DNA from: Cycas panzhihuaensis
Taxonomy: Eukaryota > Cycadophyta
Length of the DNA stretch: 64,000 nucleotides
Assembly: GCA_023213395.1 (NCBI GenBank)
Contig: CM041465.1
Location: forward strand, 164,679,741 to 164,743,740
Direction: 5' to 3'
The notes under the pieces are model-generated. The model saw only the letters and a program-made list of their open reading frames with translations. It did no database searches and was not told the DNA's origin. The translations under genes were made by a program, and so were the position numbers. Of the stretch, positions 10,176-20,100 are shown piece after piece. How positions within the stretch are numbered: position 1 is the first letter of the stretch; each line of letters starts with the position of its first letter.

Positions 10176-12685
10176 CTAAGTCGCCAGTTTGATTGGAGTA
10201 CCAGATGAAACTTGGAAACCGTTGAGTTGACGCCGCTTAAGTTCCACTCAATATCCAACAAGAGATCAGTACGAGACTGAAAAATTTGTGGACGGAATGG
10301 AGGGCTTGGCTCACAAGTTCGTCCAACCTGATAGCTAGATCAGTATTGGCCAAGTTATCAGCACTTTGAGGCAGAGTATGGACTCTTTTCGAGCCTTCCC
10401 ACTTAAGTGCTTTTTATGAATAAAAGTGGGTTGATTTTAGTGCTGAACAACGTGTGCTTGAAGGCCTTGATTGCTGCTGAAAAACTTTGTCGAAAAAGCT
10501 CCAAGTTACAATATAGTTGCGTTGATTATCAAGTGATGCAACTAAGTTCAAATAACAATCTCATAAAGAGATAAACAACAGCATAAATACCACGATTTAA
10601 TGCCTTCAATCAAGCTAATAATGAAGCAAGTCCATGAAGAACACTTGGGATTGAAAAAACGATCCCGACGCACCAAAAAATTGCAACTTTTTATTGATCA
10701 TTTTTCCCCCTTTTTGATGATGTTGATTCTCACTATGAATGGGTCACCTCGTAGGGAGCCTAGTGAGAAAAAAAGCCTTTAGTTGGTACAATGTAAGGCT
10801 TAAAAACAAGCCAAAATAGTGGTGCTTAAATCACCAAAATACATTTGGAAGATTTTTACAAAATAGTGTGATTAACGCACTTTGAAATTGATCACTTTTT
10901 AACTTACAATTAATGACTTAGAACTTAAAGTCATTAAAAATCACATAAATTTAAAAAAAGTGATCAATAAATCACTTAATGATGATGATCTTCATCAAAA
11001 ATGTACTTGCAAATTTTTTTATATCATTTAGTGTGATCAAAACACTAAAAAATGTGACTCTAAAGCTCTCTTGATAAAGAAATAAGATTAAAAGAACTTA
11101 AATAAGAATGAACTTTAAAAGACTAAAGTTCAAAAGAAAACTTAAATAAAGAATATGCTTTAAGCATATTCTATATAATATAACATAAAGTTTTCAAACT
11201 TTATGCATATCATACTTGCATATCGCATAAAGGTGGCGGCGGAGAAGGTGTTTACCAGGGCGGATCCATGGGCGGAATCTGCGGGCGCCGCCGGATGAAG
11301 AGTAGTCAGGCGCCGACGGTAGTTGGAGCCGCCAGTGATGGGGAGTCGCACGGAGCACAGAACTGTGCAGAGACGGTTAAATGCAGGGACGCATCAACAA
11401 GTCACACTAAGGCCTGCACGTTGTGTACAAGGGACAAGCCACCATCAAAGGTTATCACGTGGTCAAATGGGAGCTGCCAAAGACAGAATTGTGTGGAGTA
11501 AACAATAAACACAATGAAGCCACGACTGTCACGACTATTCAAACGGAGGACTAATCACTAGAGCCAGTACATCAGAGAAGAGCCAAACAGAGTTGAGGAG
11601 CTGCTGGTTACCAGTGCACGCTCGAGCCAGATGAAGGAGGGATAGTACGCCAGGTACAAACTGAGGGAGAAATGATATTGCAAAGCCGCCAACAGAGATA
11701 GAGCTCTAAATTAGAGATACGAGCCACTGCATGCAATGCTTATTGAAGCCACACGGTGGATTGAAATAGGAGAAGATGTAAACCGTCAGATACCACGTAA
11801 TGAGGCTCATGTTGAGAGTCTCTTGTTATTAGAATGTCACCACAGGGACGTGCATGGACAATTATTTAAAAAAAAAAACCCTAGCCAGTGAAAAGGCAGA
11901 GCATTCTCAAATTACAAAAGATGCAACTAGCAAGATTTGACACCAGTCATTAAGACTTAAGAGCAAAAATAGAGTTTTCAGGACTCCAAAATAAGTATAG
12001 CAGCTTTCTCTCCTTTTTTTAATCTTCTAGCAATATGACAATAGTAGATTACTTTGTCATCCAAGAAGAGGGTTGTTTTAAAAGCAAAAGATTAATATTC
12101 ACTCTCTTTAATGAGAGCAATTTGACATAATGAGCCCTTGAAAATTTTGTCAAACTTCCAATAATAAAATTACTGAACAGCCACTTTTTCTCCCTTGTAA
12201 CCACAATGGAATCTACTTGTAAACCTTATTATTATTATTATATATATATATTTTTTGTGCAAAAAATTGAAAGAAACTTTGAAATAATTAATAATTTCAA
12301 GAGATTTGCACATTAAAAAAGCCTTAAAAAAATCTTCATTAAGTTGCTTTATGCACTAAACTTTGCCACCAAGATGCAAAGATTGCAACATAACTTAATC
12401 TTGTGAAAAAACACAAGAAAATTAGCTCCTTATCACCTGCAACTTTTAGTATGACAAACCCTTTTTCTGGCCACAAAATTAATTCTCCAAAAAAAGTGCA
12501 AGTATTCAAGACTTTGCATAAAAGATTCTTAAAAAAATTTGCAAGTCATGAATGTAAACCAAGTCCTTTAACATCAAACCTCAAGAAATTACTCCTTGCT
12601 CCAACTGGATCGCCTTCGTACGGCGAAGCTCGTCACCAGATTTGGAGAAATTCGAAACCACCAATCCGCTCCTCAAGATGCCTCT
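10176..12685 (-). other. Copia-3 leader, long and mostly AT-rich
   Basis: About 2.5 kb between the primer site and gag, much longer than in compact copia elements. No conserved gene is visible. It is AT-rich (for example 10860-11210 and 12230-12550) except for a GC-rich patch at about 11227-11480. Short open frames within it have no family match that I can recognise. Confidence 0.7.
11227..11480. other. GC-rich patch in Copia-3 leader
   Basis: A patch with GGTGGCGGCGGAGAAGG and GGGCGCCGCCGG, in sharp contrast with flanking AT-rich sequence. A 77-residue plus-strand open frame spans it but looks like chance. It may be captured host exon sequence or a CpG-rich regulatory part of the leader; neither is shown. 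Confidence 0.5.
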
Positions 12686-12697
12686 CCTCTGATACCA
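12686..12697 (-). other. Copia-3 primer binding site (initiator Met tRNA)
   Basis: The minus strand reads TGGTATCAGAGG three bases inside the LTR. Eleven bases match the complement of plant initiator Met tRNA. Confidence 0.88.
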
Positions 12698-12700
12698 AAT

Positions 12701-13237
12701 TGAAAGACGAAATGGAGACAATACAGGAGCCAAAATCTATTGCGAAGTCGGAGAAAACATCGAAATATGAAGGACAATACACTAGATTAAAGAAATGATG
12801 TAGTACAACATGAAAGATGATTGGGAGGAGTATTGCACCTCAACTCAACCTATCATAAACATACAAGCATGAAGGAGAATTCCTCTCAACACTTCACCTA
12901 CAAGAAACACTTACAGCAGCATAACTCTAATTCAAAATACTACGTACCAAAACATGAGAATAGGGCTCCTTATAAAGGAGTATGGACGATCAGGATCTCA
13001 ACACATGTCACAGATCAAGACTAAGAGCCAAATCTGATTAGGACTCTACTATCTCCAAGGATAAGGATAGAGCCCACAAAAGTTGACTTCTCACAAGCAC
13101 ATGTGAGAAAAGTCACTACAAGACAAAAGACAATTTTATAATGCAACAAATGAACACTTTAGGATTAAGAGCCTAAAGTGAGAAAAATATTAATACACAA
13201 GGTCAAGACCTAATGCTTAGGAATGAAGGTTCTAACA
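12701..13237 (-). repeat. Copia-3 5' LTR
   Basis: Plus-strand start TGAAAGACGAAATGGAG, end GGTTCTAACA, bordered by target duplication CTATG and by the primer site. It has a single 56-bp unit at 13072-13127. Confidence 0.94.
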
Positions 13238-13242
13238 CTATG

Positions 13243-14229
13243 TTGGCGTATCCTTTTATGAATTTCCTGAGGTATCCTGCTACTCCCATGAAGTTGCAAA
13301 CGCCCTTGACATTCTTTGTTGCTGGCCAATTTACTATCGCCTGGACCTTCTTGGGATCAACTTTGATTCCTTCAGGAGTAATTATATGACCGAGGTATTC
13401 CAATTCCTCTTGGCCAAAAGAGCATTTTTTCTTGTTTGTAAAGAATAATCTATTTTCTAAAATTTCCAAGACTAATCTAAGATGTGCCAAATGCTCACTC
13501 CAAGTTTTGTTGTAGATAAGAATGTCATAAAAAAAGATTAGTACAAACTTCCTTAAGAATTCCTTGAATGTCAAGTTCATGGTGGCTTGGAATGTTGCTC
13601 GGGCATTGATTAGTCCAAAAGGCATCACTTTGAATTCGAATAGTCCTTCATGAGTTCGAAAGGCTGTCTTGTGAACATCTTCTTCTTTTACCCAAATCTG
13701 ATGGTAGCCTGACCGGAGGTCGATCTTGGAGAAATATTTTGCCCCATGTATCTCGTCTAGCAAATCGTTGATCCTGGGGATAGGATATCTATTCTTTATA
13801 GTTAACTTATTTAGTCCTCTGTAATCCACGCACATCCTGACTGTTCCATCCTTCTTGGGGCCGATTACCATTGGGGAAGCAAACAGACTTATGCTGCTAC
13901 TCTGAGTGTGGCCCTGTGAAAGTAATTCTCTTGTTATGTTTTCGATCTCCTTCCTCATGTGGGACGAGTGCCTATATGGCCTTATGTTCACCAGTGTGGC
14001 TCCTAGGACCAAATAAATAGCATGTTGAGTTTCTCTCACTAGGGTTAACGCCTTCGGCTCTTCAAATACTAGTTTATAGTCATCTAAGATGTGCTAGATC
14101 TCTGTTGGTATTTCTTGGATTTCGAGCTTATGGCATGAGGCTATGTATGTGGGAGCCTTCTTTTGCATGATCTTCTCCATTCTATGGGAAGACACTAGTT
14201 GCATTGGTGGATTTTTTGGTCCACATAAT
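13243..14229 (-). pseudogene. Gypsy-2 reverse transcriptase (catalytic Asp lost)
   Basis: Open from 14039 to the Copia-3 insertion point. Clear RT blocks are MVIGPKKDGTVRMCVDYR, LNKLTIKNRYPIPRI, YFSKIDLRSGYHQI, FKVMPFGL, ELEYLGHIITPEGIKVDP and FMGVAGYLRKFI. The catalytic box, normally F-F-D-D-I, reads FFYDIL near 13535, so the first aspartate is tyrosine and polymerase activity should be lost. The frame continues into RNase H at 5011 once Copia-3 and one CTATG are removed. The stretch before 14039 holds linker sequence with stops. Confidence 0.9.
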
Positions 14230-14693
14230 ATATATTTTGTGCCATTTATTCAAAAGCATATAACCCTAGTCATATAGTTGGTGACTATATTCCCTAATGT
14301 TCGCAACCACTGTACCCCTAGAACTACATCGACTTCACCTATCTGCATTGCAAACATATTGGAATTCAGAGGGCACTCACCGATTTTCAAGTTGATGTTT
14401 CTGCAAAACCCTCCACAAGGCATTGTTTTTCCGTTAGCAATTAATACTTGGAAGGTTTTCAATGGCTCCACCTTTATTCCTAGCTTCTAGCCTATTGGTC
14501 TGTTAATAAAGTTGTGGGTGCTCCCACTATCCACCAGTATTGCTATTGGAGCTCCTTTTAGCATCCCTTCAAATTGTAGTGTCTGAGGTGCGGTACTTTG
14601 TCCTGTTATGGCTTGCAAAGAGATCTGAACATTCTCTGTATCGACTTCAAGTAATTCATCTAGCTCGGCTTAGATTTGTTCATTGTTGTCTTC
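14230..14693 (-). pseudogene. Gypsy-2 protease
   Basis: Region between the zinc knuckle and RT. A plus-strand stretch at about 14520-14545 translates on the minus strand to the retropepsin start (a D-S-G-S-T type motif near 14535). The later part reads MQIGEVDVVLGVQWLRTLG (about 14340-14285), the typical C-terminal half of a gypsy aspartic protease. In-frame stops interrupt it near 14490 and 14250. Confidence 0.7.
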
Positions 14694-15662
14694 CTAATCT
14701 GGGACTATACCTTCTCCCATTTGTTCTGGTATCTCCAATTCTTTGTTATTTAGCATGAATGCCTTTTTCCCCAGACATTGGTGCTCCAAGTTCCACTTTC
14801 CTCTACATTTGAAACAGGTACCTTTCTTCATGTGTTCTTTTTGCATAGGATTTTCCATCGTACTCTTGATTACAAGAGGAGCGTCCAACTTAACTCCTGA
14901 CCTATTCCAGTTCGCCTTAGGTGGTGGTGCAAATTTTGTTCTACGCACATAGGTTGGCCTAGTTTCTTTGAGTTTAGCTTCGACACATCTGGCATGCTTT
15001 ATGATTTCTTCCAATGCTCCATGTTGTTGTGCTAATACACGAAATCTTATTGGTGCCTTAGGGCCATTTATATAGGTCTCCCTGAGACATTTCTGGGGGA
15101 TGCTTGATGTAATCATGCATTGTAACATCTGAAATTATTCTGTATATTCTCGAATTGATCCGGTCTGTTGTAGCCTTGTCAGCTGGGCGAAATAATCCAT
15201 GGCCCATGAATCTTCGTATTGATTGGTGATAGCTATTCGGAAGTTTCTCCACTCTTGTTGCTGTGGTGCTTGCATCTTTTTCCATCAATAATATCAATTT
15301 AAGGCTCGTCCATAAAGATGTAGAGAGGAGATGGGAACCATATCTGTCTTTGGCGTTTGGTTTGCTGCGAAATATGTTTCCATCTAGAGTAAACATGCTC
15401 TTATGTCACGTGCCTTTTCCGGATCAAACTTTTCCAATGCGATCTTTGTGTTTGTTGGAGTTCCTTGTGATTTTATGTTCCTTCGCTGAAATACAAATCC
15501 TTCTTTAAACCTACCTTCCTGGTTCCCTTGGCCTGCATCTTGATCTGAATCATGATTTTGTTTTATTTTAGGATGGGTTATCTCTTGCTTTCCTAATCTC
15601 ACATTAAGGTTCTCGATCTGTTGTATGAGTTCTTGCATGGCCTCTGTCATCATCTTTGCCAT
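14694..15662 (-). pseudogene. Gypsy-2 gag
   Basis: Gag remains. The N-terminal part (15662-15384, MAKMMTEAMQELIQQIENL) is likely coiled-coil. A capsid region follows near 15260-15060 (AMDYFAQLTRLQQTG). After a basic linker comes one zinc knuckle of the CFKCRGKWNLEHQC type at about 14820, spaced as in many plant chromoviruses. The parts lie in different frames, so at least one frameshift separates the N-terminus from the capsid, and there is a stop near 15137. The end runs toward the protease with no clear boundary. Confidence 0.78.
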
Positions 15663-15824
15663 TTATTCCTCTGCTTCTTCGGATCTCGACATTTTGCTTG
15701 GCGGTCTGATCTTTTTGGATCTTAATTCTGTCTTGATCCTTTCAAAATTCCTAGGGTGGGAGGGTGGGTCAAAATTTTGCTTCCCCCTGGCCGAAATATC
15801 TTCTTAAAATCTTGCTTTGAAATA

Positions 15825-15838
15825 AAGCTCTGATACCA
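15825..15838 (-). other. Gypsy-2 primer binding site (initiator Met tRNA)
   Basis: On the minus strand TGGTATCAGAGCTT starts two bases inside the LTR. This is the standard complement of the 3' end of plant initiator methionine tRNA (12 bases match), used to prime minus-strand DNA. Confidence 0.9.
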
Positions 15839-15840
15839 TT

Positions 15841-16316
15841 TGTAGCGGTTCTCTCACCAAAAAACCAGAAATAGGGCAGAACAAGGCTCAAATTCACAAT
15901 TAATAAAACACAAACTGGCCATTATGTACACAAGAGAACAACATAGATGAATATCTCCAAGTATAGATCAATTACAAGTACTGAATATGATGCCAACCAT
16001 ACATAAAATATAAATAAGAGTCCCAGAAAATACCAACACAGCCTGCAATAATCACCAAGCCCTTCGAGGCAGGGATCCTCCTCAAAAATGTAGCCCTAAG
16101 GCCAAAACATCTGTAGCAACCTTAAAGCGGAAAATGAGAAGGAAAACTTCACAAAATGATGATAAATAAATGACCTCAAAGATCCCTATTTATAGGCGCT
16201 CAATCTGGGACTTAATGAGGTCGGCCAGAACAGGGAGAGATGCACCCAAACTAACTTTTAGAAGTCAGCCACAGCAACTACATAGAGGTCGGCCATACTC
16301 TATTGGGGTCACTTCA
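15841..16316 (-). repeat. Gypsy-2 5' LTR
   Basis: Second LTR copy, plus-strand start TGTAGCGGTTCTCTC, end GGGGTCACTTCA. It is flanked internally by the primer binding site and externally by the target duplication and Copia-1. Confidence 0.93.
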
Positions 16317-16321
16317 AAAGA

Positions 16322-17937
16322 TACCAAAATGGTACCTTAAGACAATTGAAAAGGCAAAAGGCGGTGTGTTTGATCATAGAACCAAATCCCAGAAACATCA
16401 AACACTATTTTGCTCATTTGAACCTCAGTCATATGAGGAAGCAAGACAGCACGCTGAGTGGAAGTCAACAATGGATACAGAAATGGCAGCTATTTCCAAA
16501 AACAAAACATGGGAATTAGATGAACCACTTGTTGATAAGCTAATTGTCAATTGCAAATGGGTGTACAAGGTGAAAGAAAACTCTGATGGAAGAATGGAAA
16601 AATACAAAGTAAGATTGGTAACCAAAGGATACACCCAAACTGTAGGAATAGACTATGACGAAATCTTCTCTCCAATAACAAAGTTGAATACTGTAAGAAT
16701 GGTTATTGTCTTAGCAGCACAACAAAATTGGAAAATCTACTAACTTGACATAAAGAGTGCCTTTTTTAACAAAGACCTAGAAGAAGTATACATGCAGCAG
16801 CCAAAGGGATATGTTCATAATGGTCAAAAACATCTCATTTGCAACTTAAATAAGGCTCTATATGGGCTAAAATAAGCTTCTAGAGCCTGGTGTGCTAAAT
16901 TGGACAAATATCTCATACAAAACTATTTTCAGAGATGTGAATCAGATCGTAGTTTATATGTAAAGATCAGCCAAGGATTGATCACTATAATTGTTGTGTA
17001 TGTAGATGATATGATTTTTATAGGTAACGATACAGAGTCCATTACAGTCATAAAAACTCAGCTAGAAAAGGGATTTGAAATGACAGACTTAGGATTTCTA
17101 AGTCATCATCTTAGTATAGAAGTAAAACAAAAAGAGGACTCAATCACCATATCACAAAATAAGTATACTAGGAATTTGCTAAGGAAATTCTAGACAGAAT
17201 TCTACAACAACTATGCAACACCAATGGAAATATGGTGTAACCTAACTCAAAACACAGAAGTAACTCCGGTCAATGCAACCTTGTATAGACAACTAATTGG
17301 TAGTTTGATTTATTTTATTGTCACTAGACCTGATATCTCATATTTTGTAAGTGCAATTTCCAGATACATGGAGGGTCCTAAAATATTACATTGGAGAGCA
17401 GCAAAAATAATACTCAAGTATTTGAAAGGCACCTCAGATCTAGAACTTACATATACAAAAAATGATAGAGAGAAGGTAATTGGATACAGTGATCCTAATT
17501 GGACTGAAGATAAAGAAAATAGGAAATCAACTACTGGATATTGTTTTCTTCTTGGCTTCGCAACAGTGTCCTGGAGTAGTAAAAAACAACCAACTATTGC
17601 ATTATCATCTACAGAGGCAGAATACAAAGTAGCAGTAAGTGCATCCTGCGAAGTAGTATGGCTGACACAATTGCTGATAGATTTAAGTCAAAAGCCGAAT
17701 GGCCCAACAATTCTTTATTGTGATAATCAAAGCACAATAAAGTTGACAAAGAATTTAGTCTTTCCTGCTAGAACTAAACACATTGAAGTGCATCATCATT
17801 TCATCCAAGAAAAAGTTCAGAGCAAAGAAATAGAGTTGATGCATCATGCAACAAATGAACAAGTCACAGATATCTTGACTAAACCTCTTAGAAAAGACAA
17901 ATTTCAATTTCTTAGAGATAAACTTGGATTAAAATAA
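16322..17937 (+). pseudogene. Copia-1 reverse transcriptase and RNase H
   Basis: Continuation of Copia-1 after the Gypsy-2 insertion. The RT begins with the KIPKWYLKTIEKAK region and keeps CKWVYKVKE, LDIKSAFF and the catalytic YVDD box (about 17000). RNase H follows, with LSSTEAEY and ARTKHIEVHHHFI, ending LRDKLGLK at the stop at 17935-17937. The frame is open apart from stops at 16741, about 16873 and 17191, with no frameshift across about 1.6 kb, so decay here has been by point mutation. The order RT then RNase H with no downstream integrase confirms copia. Confidence 0.88.
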
Positions 17938-17956
17938 ATAAAACATTAAGAAAGTG

Positions 17957-18400
17957 TGTTAGAATAATGTTTTATCTATGATAAGTCTAGTCGGTTTGTC
18001 GACACAAGGAAGTTGAGTCGGGATGTCGATAAGAAGTCTGGTCGGTTTGTCGACACAAGGAAGTTGAGTTGGGATGTTGATAAGAAGTCTGGTCGATTTG
18101 TCGACAACATAAGAATGATCAATGTCAACATGATAAGTGTCGACTTAATGCAAAGTCGTGTACTGTAAATAACTTATGTCAATAAGCCTTTGTCGATGAG
18201 TAGACTTAACTTAATTGTCTACGAGTTGACCTAGACCTTACGGGCATATGATATATCTAACACGACTAAGGCGGCTACAAAATAGCCTATGATAACTGAA
18301 ATTGAGGTATGTACATTTCCATTCTATAATATTCTCTTTTAGTTCTATTGAGAGGTATCTCACGATACCAACTAGTTCCTGGGCAACAATATTCTATGGG
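17957..18400 (+). repeat. Copia-1 3' LTR (right end uncertain)
   Basis: Directly after the RNase H stop come a purine-rich stretch (about 17946-17956, AAGAAAGTG) and TGTTAGAATAATG, the usual copia layout of polypurine tract plus LTR start. The LTR has internal 51-bp repeats. With no 5' LTR in the window, the end cannot be fixed. Candidates are CTAACA at 18257-18262 or a point near 18390 before unrelated sequence. Confidence 0.55.
17983..18106 (+). repeat. 51-bp tandem repeat in Copia-1 LTR
   Basis: Two full copies of a 51-bp unit (starts at 17983 and 18034) and a partial third from 18085. Each contains GGTCGGTTTGTCGACA and AAGTTGAGT. The copies differ by only a few bases. This lies in the U3 side of the LTR, where repeated modules often act as enhancers; that role is inferred only. 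Confidence 0.85.
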
Positions 18401-19277
18401 TTTTCTTTTATCATTATATAGCTTGGAATGTGCCCCAAATATGCCAAATGATAGTCTAAGTTATAGTACTTTGAGTACGGATTCTGGTGGTTCAGAAGGC
18501 TTGGAAAATAGACACTTGGTTGCAAAGTTATGAGCAAAACAATCTTCTGGTTGCACTTCCAGGTTGTACCTAGTCATACTTGGGCTATTGAACTGCGCTT
18601 TAGGTTGCACCTGGGCTATTGAACTGTGACTTAGTTGCACTTCAGGTTGTACTTGGGCTATATTTGGGTTGCATATGACCTCTCGTTTGTCCAAAGGGGG
18701 CCTTACAAACTTCAATGAAATCTCAATCTAATTAAATCAATTAGAAATTTTGTAACAAAAATGTTTCAAGATCTAAAAAACACCTCCTTCATGCGCAAAC
18801 CAGACGAAAGACAAATCGAAAGGTATTATAGATCTTACGAGAGCATAAATTGTATGCAAAGTTATCATAGTGTGATTTCCTTCAGGAGCAAGTAGAGCAC
18901 TTTCACATTGTCCCCAAAGATGGAGTGGTGCCAAATCCAAAATTAGGCCCATTGTTAATGGTAGCGATGTAACAAGAGAAGTGAATTGGGGTGGAAGGTA
19001 ATCATTGAGCATGAGTTCTCTGATATTTACTTTGATAGGTGAGCCTGGAAGGAGAACTACACCAAAGTAAGTCATAAAATTTCACCTAGAGGTGGGTACC
19101 ATGTTTAGAACAATTGGAAAGGGTGTTGCATGTAGCCCTACTGTGAAAGTTGCTATGTGTAGCAAGGTTGCTATGCATAGCCCTATCATGAAACTTGATG
19201 CATGTAGCATTATTGACTTGCACAGGTGTGTCGAAATAAACTCCCAATAGTATAATCAACGCGTTCAGTAGATCCAC
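18401..19277. other. Non-coding stretch with short degenerate repeats
   Basis: At 18541-18680 the sequence repeats words such as GGTTGCACTT, GGTTGTACTTGGGCTATT and GGGCTATTGAACTG in a loose tandem order. A 100-codon minus-strand open frame (18773-19075) shows no recognised domain. I see no gene here. Confidence 0.5.
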
Positions 19278-20100
19278 TTATGAAATTTGATGCTAATAAG
19301 GTGAGGTGGTTAGTGGGATAGGCTAACCTCAAGTTGCAATTAGGAAACAAGGTTGCTTGTGGTAGAAGCGATTTCATTCCTGTCCTAAATGGTGGTATTA
19401 CTTGACACTCATTGGTGTTTGGTTTCCTTCTTGTTCACTCTTAAATACCTTCATCAAGATTCTCTCACATTGTCTTCAATTTGAATCTCTTCTCTCTTAA
19501 AAGTGCATTTGTCATGTAATATGGAATATTGAATGGAGAACTATTGTTATCTGTGAACTTGTAGCTTTGGAAGTTACATTTCATAAAGTTTGGATTTTAA
19601 TTAGCAAGAAGTTTTAGTAGCACATGGCATTTATATAGTTCACTCTTGCAAGCTGTAACTGCTTGGATAACTTTTAAGTGATTATGATGATCATTTTTAA
19701 TGTACATTCTAGTTCTAAAATTGTTGCTTTTGGTACATGACCACTTTGGGAGGTACAAGTTCCTTAGAAACCTGCACTTTTGTTTTAATCTCTTTTTCCT
19801 TTTCTAGCGTGTTTATGTTACACACCTAGGCAGTCATCACTAACACCTAGAGGTTTTGGTGTAACAGTTCATTACAAGTGGTATCGGAGCCTGGTTGTGT
19901 ATTCGCGTCGCATGGGGGGCGTAAGTCTGTGTGGCCGCGAGGAATGTGTAAGTCCGGGAGGCAGCCAGTACAGTCACAGAGGGTGGTGGGTCCGGGTATT
20001 AGTAGGCGTGGAGCCCTTTCCACTACTGCCTCGAGGTTTTGGTGTGATGGTAAAAACCTTACAGTTTATGTTCATTCTATGTCTTTAAAGCATATTTAAA
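19278..20100 (+). mobile_element. Relic LTR end with primer site and leader
   Basis: TGGTATCGGAGCCT at 19879-19892 resembles the initiator Met primer site (12 of 14 bases). It follows GGTTTTGGTGTAACA, an LTR-like end, by about ten bases, and is followed by a GC-richer leader-like stretch to about 20100. No gag or pol follows, so this is a truncated plus-strand element. The left limit of the LTR is a guess. Confidence 0.5.

Larger units (their letters stand above)
5017..13237 (-). mobile_element. Copia-3: Ty1/copia element inserted in Gypsy-2 pol
   Basis: Minus-strand copia element with a perfect target duplication CTATG (5012-5016 and 13238-13242). LTRs are 646 bp (5017-5662) and 537 bp (12701-13237); the length difference is accounted for by extra copies of a 56-bp unit. 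The primer site fits initiator Met tRNA. Internal order on the minus strand is a 2.5-kb leader, gag, protease, integrase, RT, RNase H, polypurine tract. Multiple stops and frameshifts make it inactive. It is the youngest layer of the left nest. Confidence 0.95.
2569..16316 (-). mobile_element. Gypsy-2: chromovirus (Ty3/gypsy) inserted in Copia-1
   Basis: Minus-strand Ty3/gypsy element with two LTRs, a primer site, gag, protease, RT, RNase H, integrase and a C-terminal chromodomain. Target duplication is AAGGA (2564-2568) against AAAGA (16317-16321), one mismatch. LTR copies are 478 and 476 bp and roughly 90 percent identical by eye, so the insertion is old. It is itself split between RT and RNase H by Copia-3. 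Without Copia-3 it is about 5.5 kb. The chromodomain and initiator-Met primer site place it among plant chromoviruses. Confidence 0.93.
1..18400 (+). mobile_element. Copia-1: old Ty1/copia element, split by nested insertion
   Basis: Degenerate Ty1/copia element on the plus strand. Gag, protease and integrase remains lie at about 240-2568; reverse transcriptase, RNase H and the 3' LTR resume at 16322. The domain order (integrase before RT) defines the copia superfamily. The reading frame of the segment ending at 2568 continues exactly at 16322 once Gypsy-2 and one copy of its 5-bp target duplication are removed, so both pieces are one element. No 5' LTR or primer site is visible, so the element starts left of the window or has lost its 5' end. 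It is the oldest layer of the nest. The right end of its LTR is uncertain. Confidence 0.87.

Noticed and set aside
11268-11508. Two overlapping small open frames in the GC-rich leader patch
   Set aside because: No start context, domain or homologue recognised; explained by base composition.
15825-15838. tRNA gene candidates at GCTCTGATACCA sites
   Set aside because: Only the 3' acceptor complement is present next to LTRs; these are primer binding sites, not tRNA genes.
18773-19075. 100-codon minus-strand open frame
   Set aside because: No motif or homologue recognised; surrounded by non-coding sequence.
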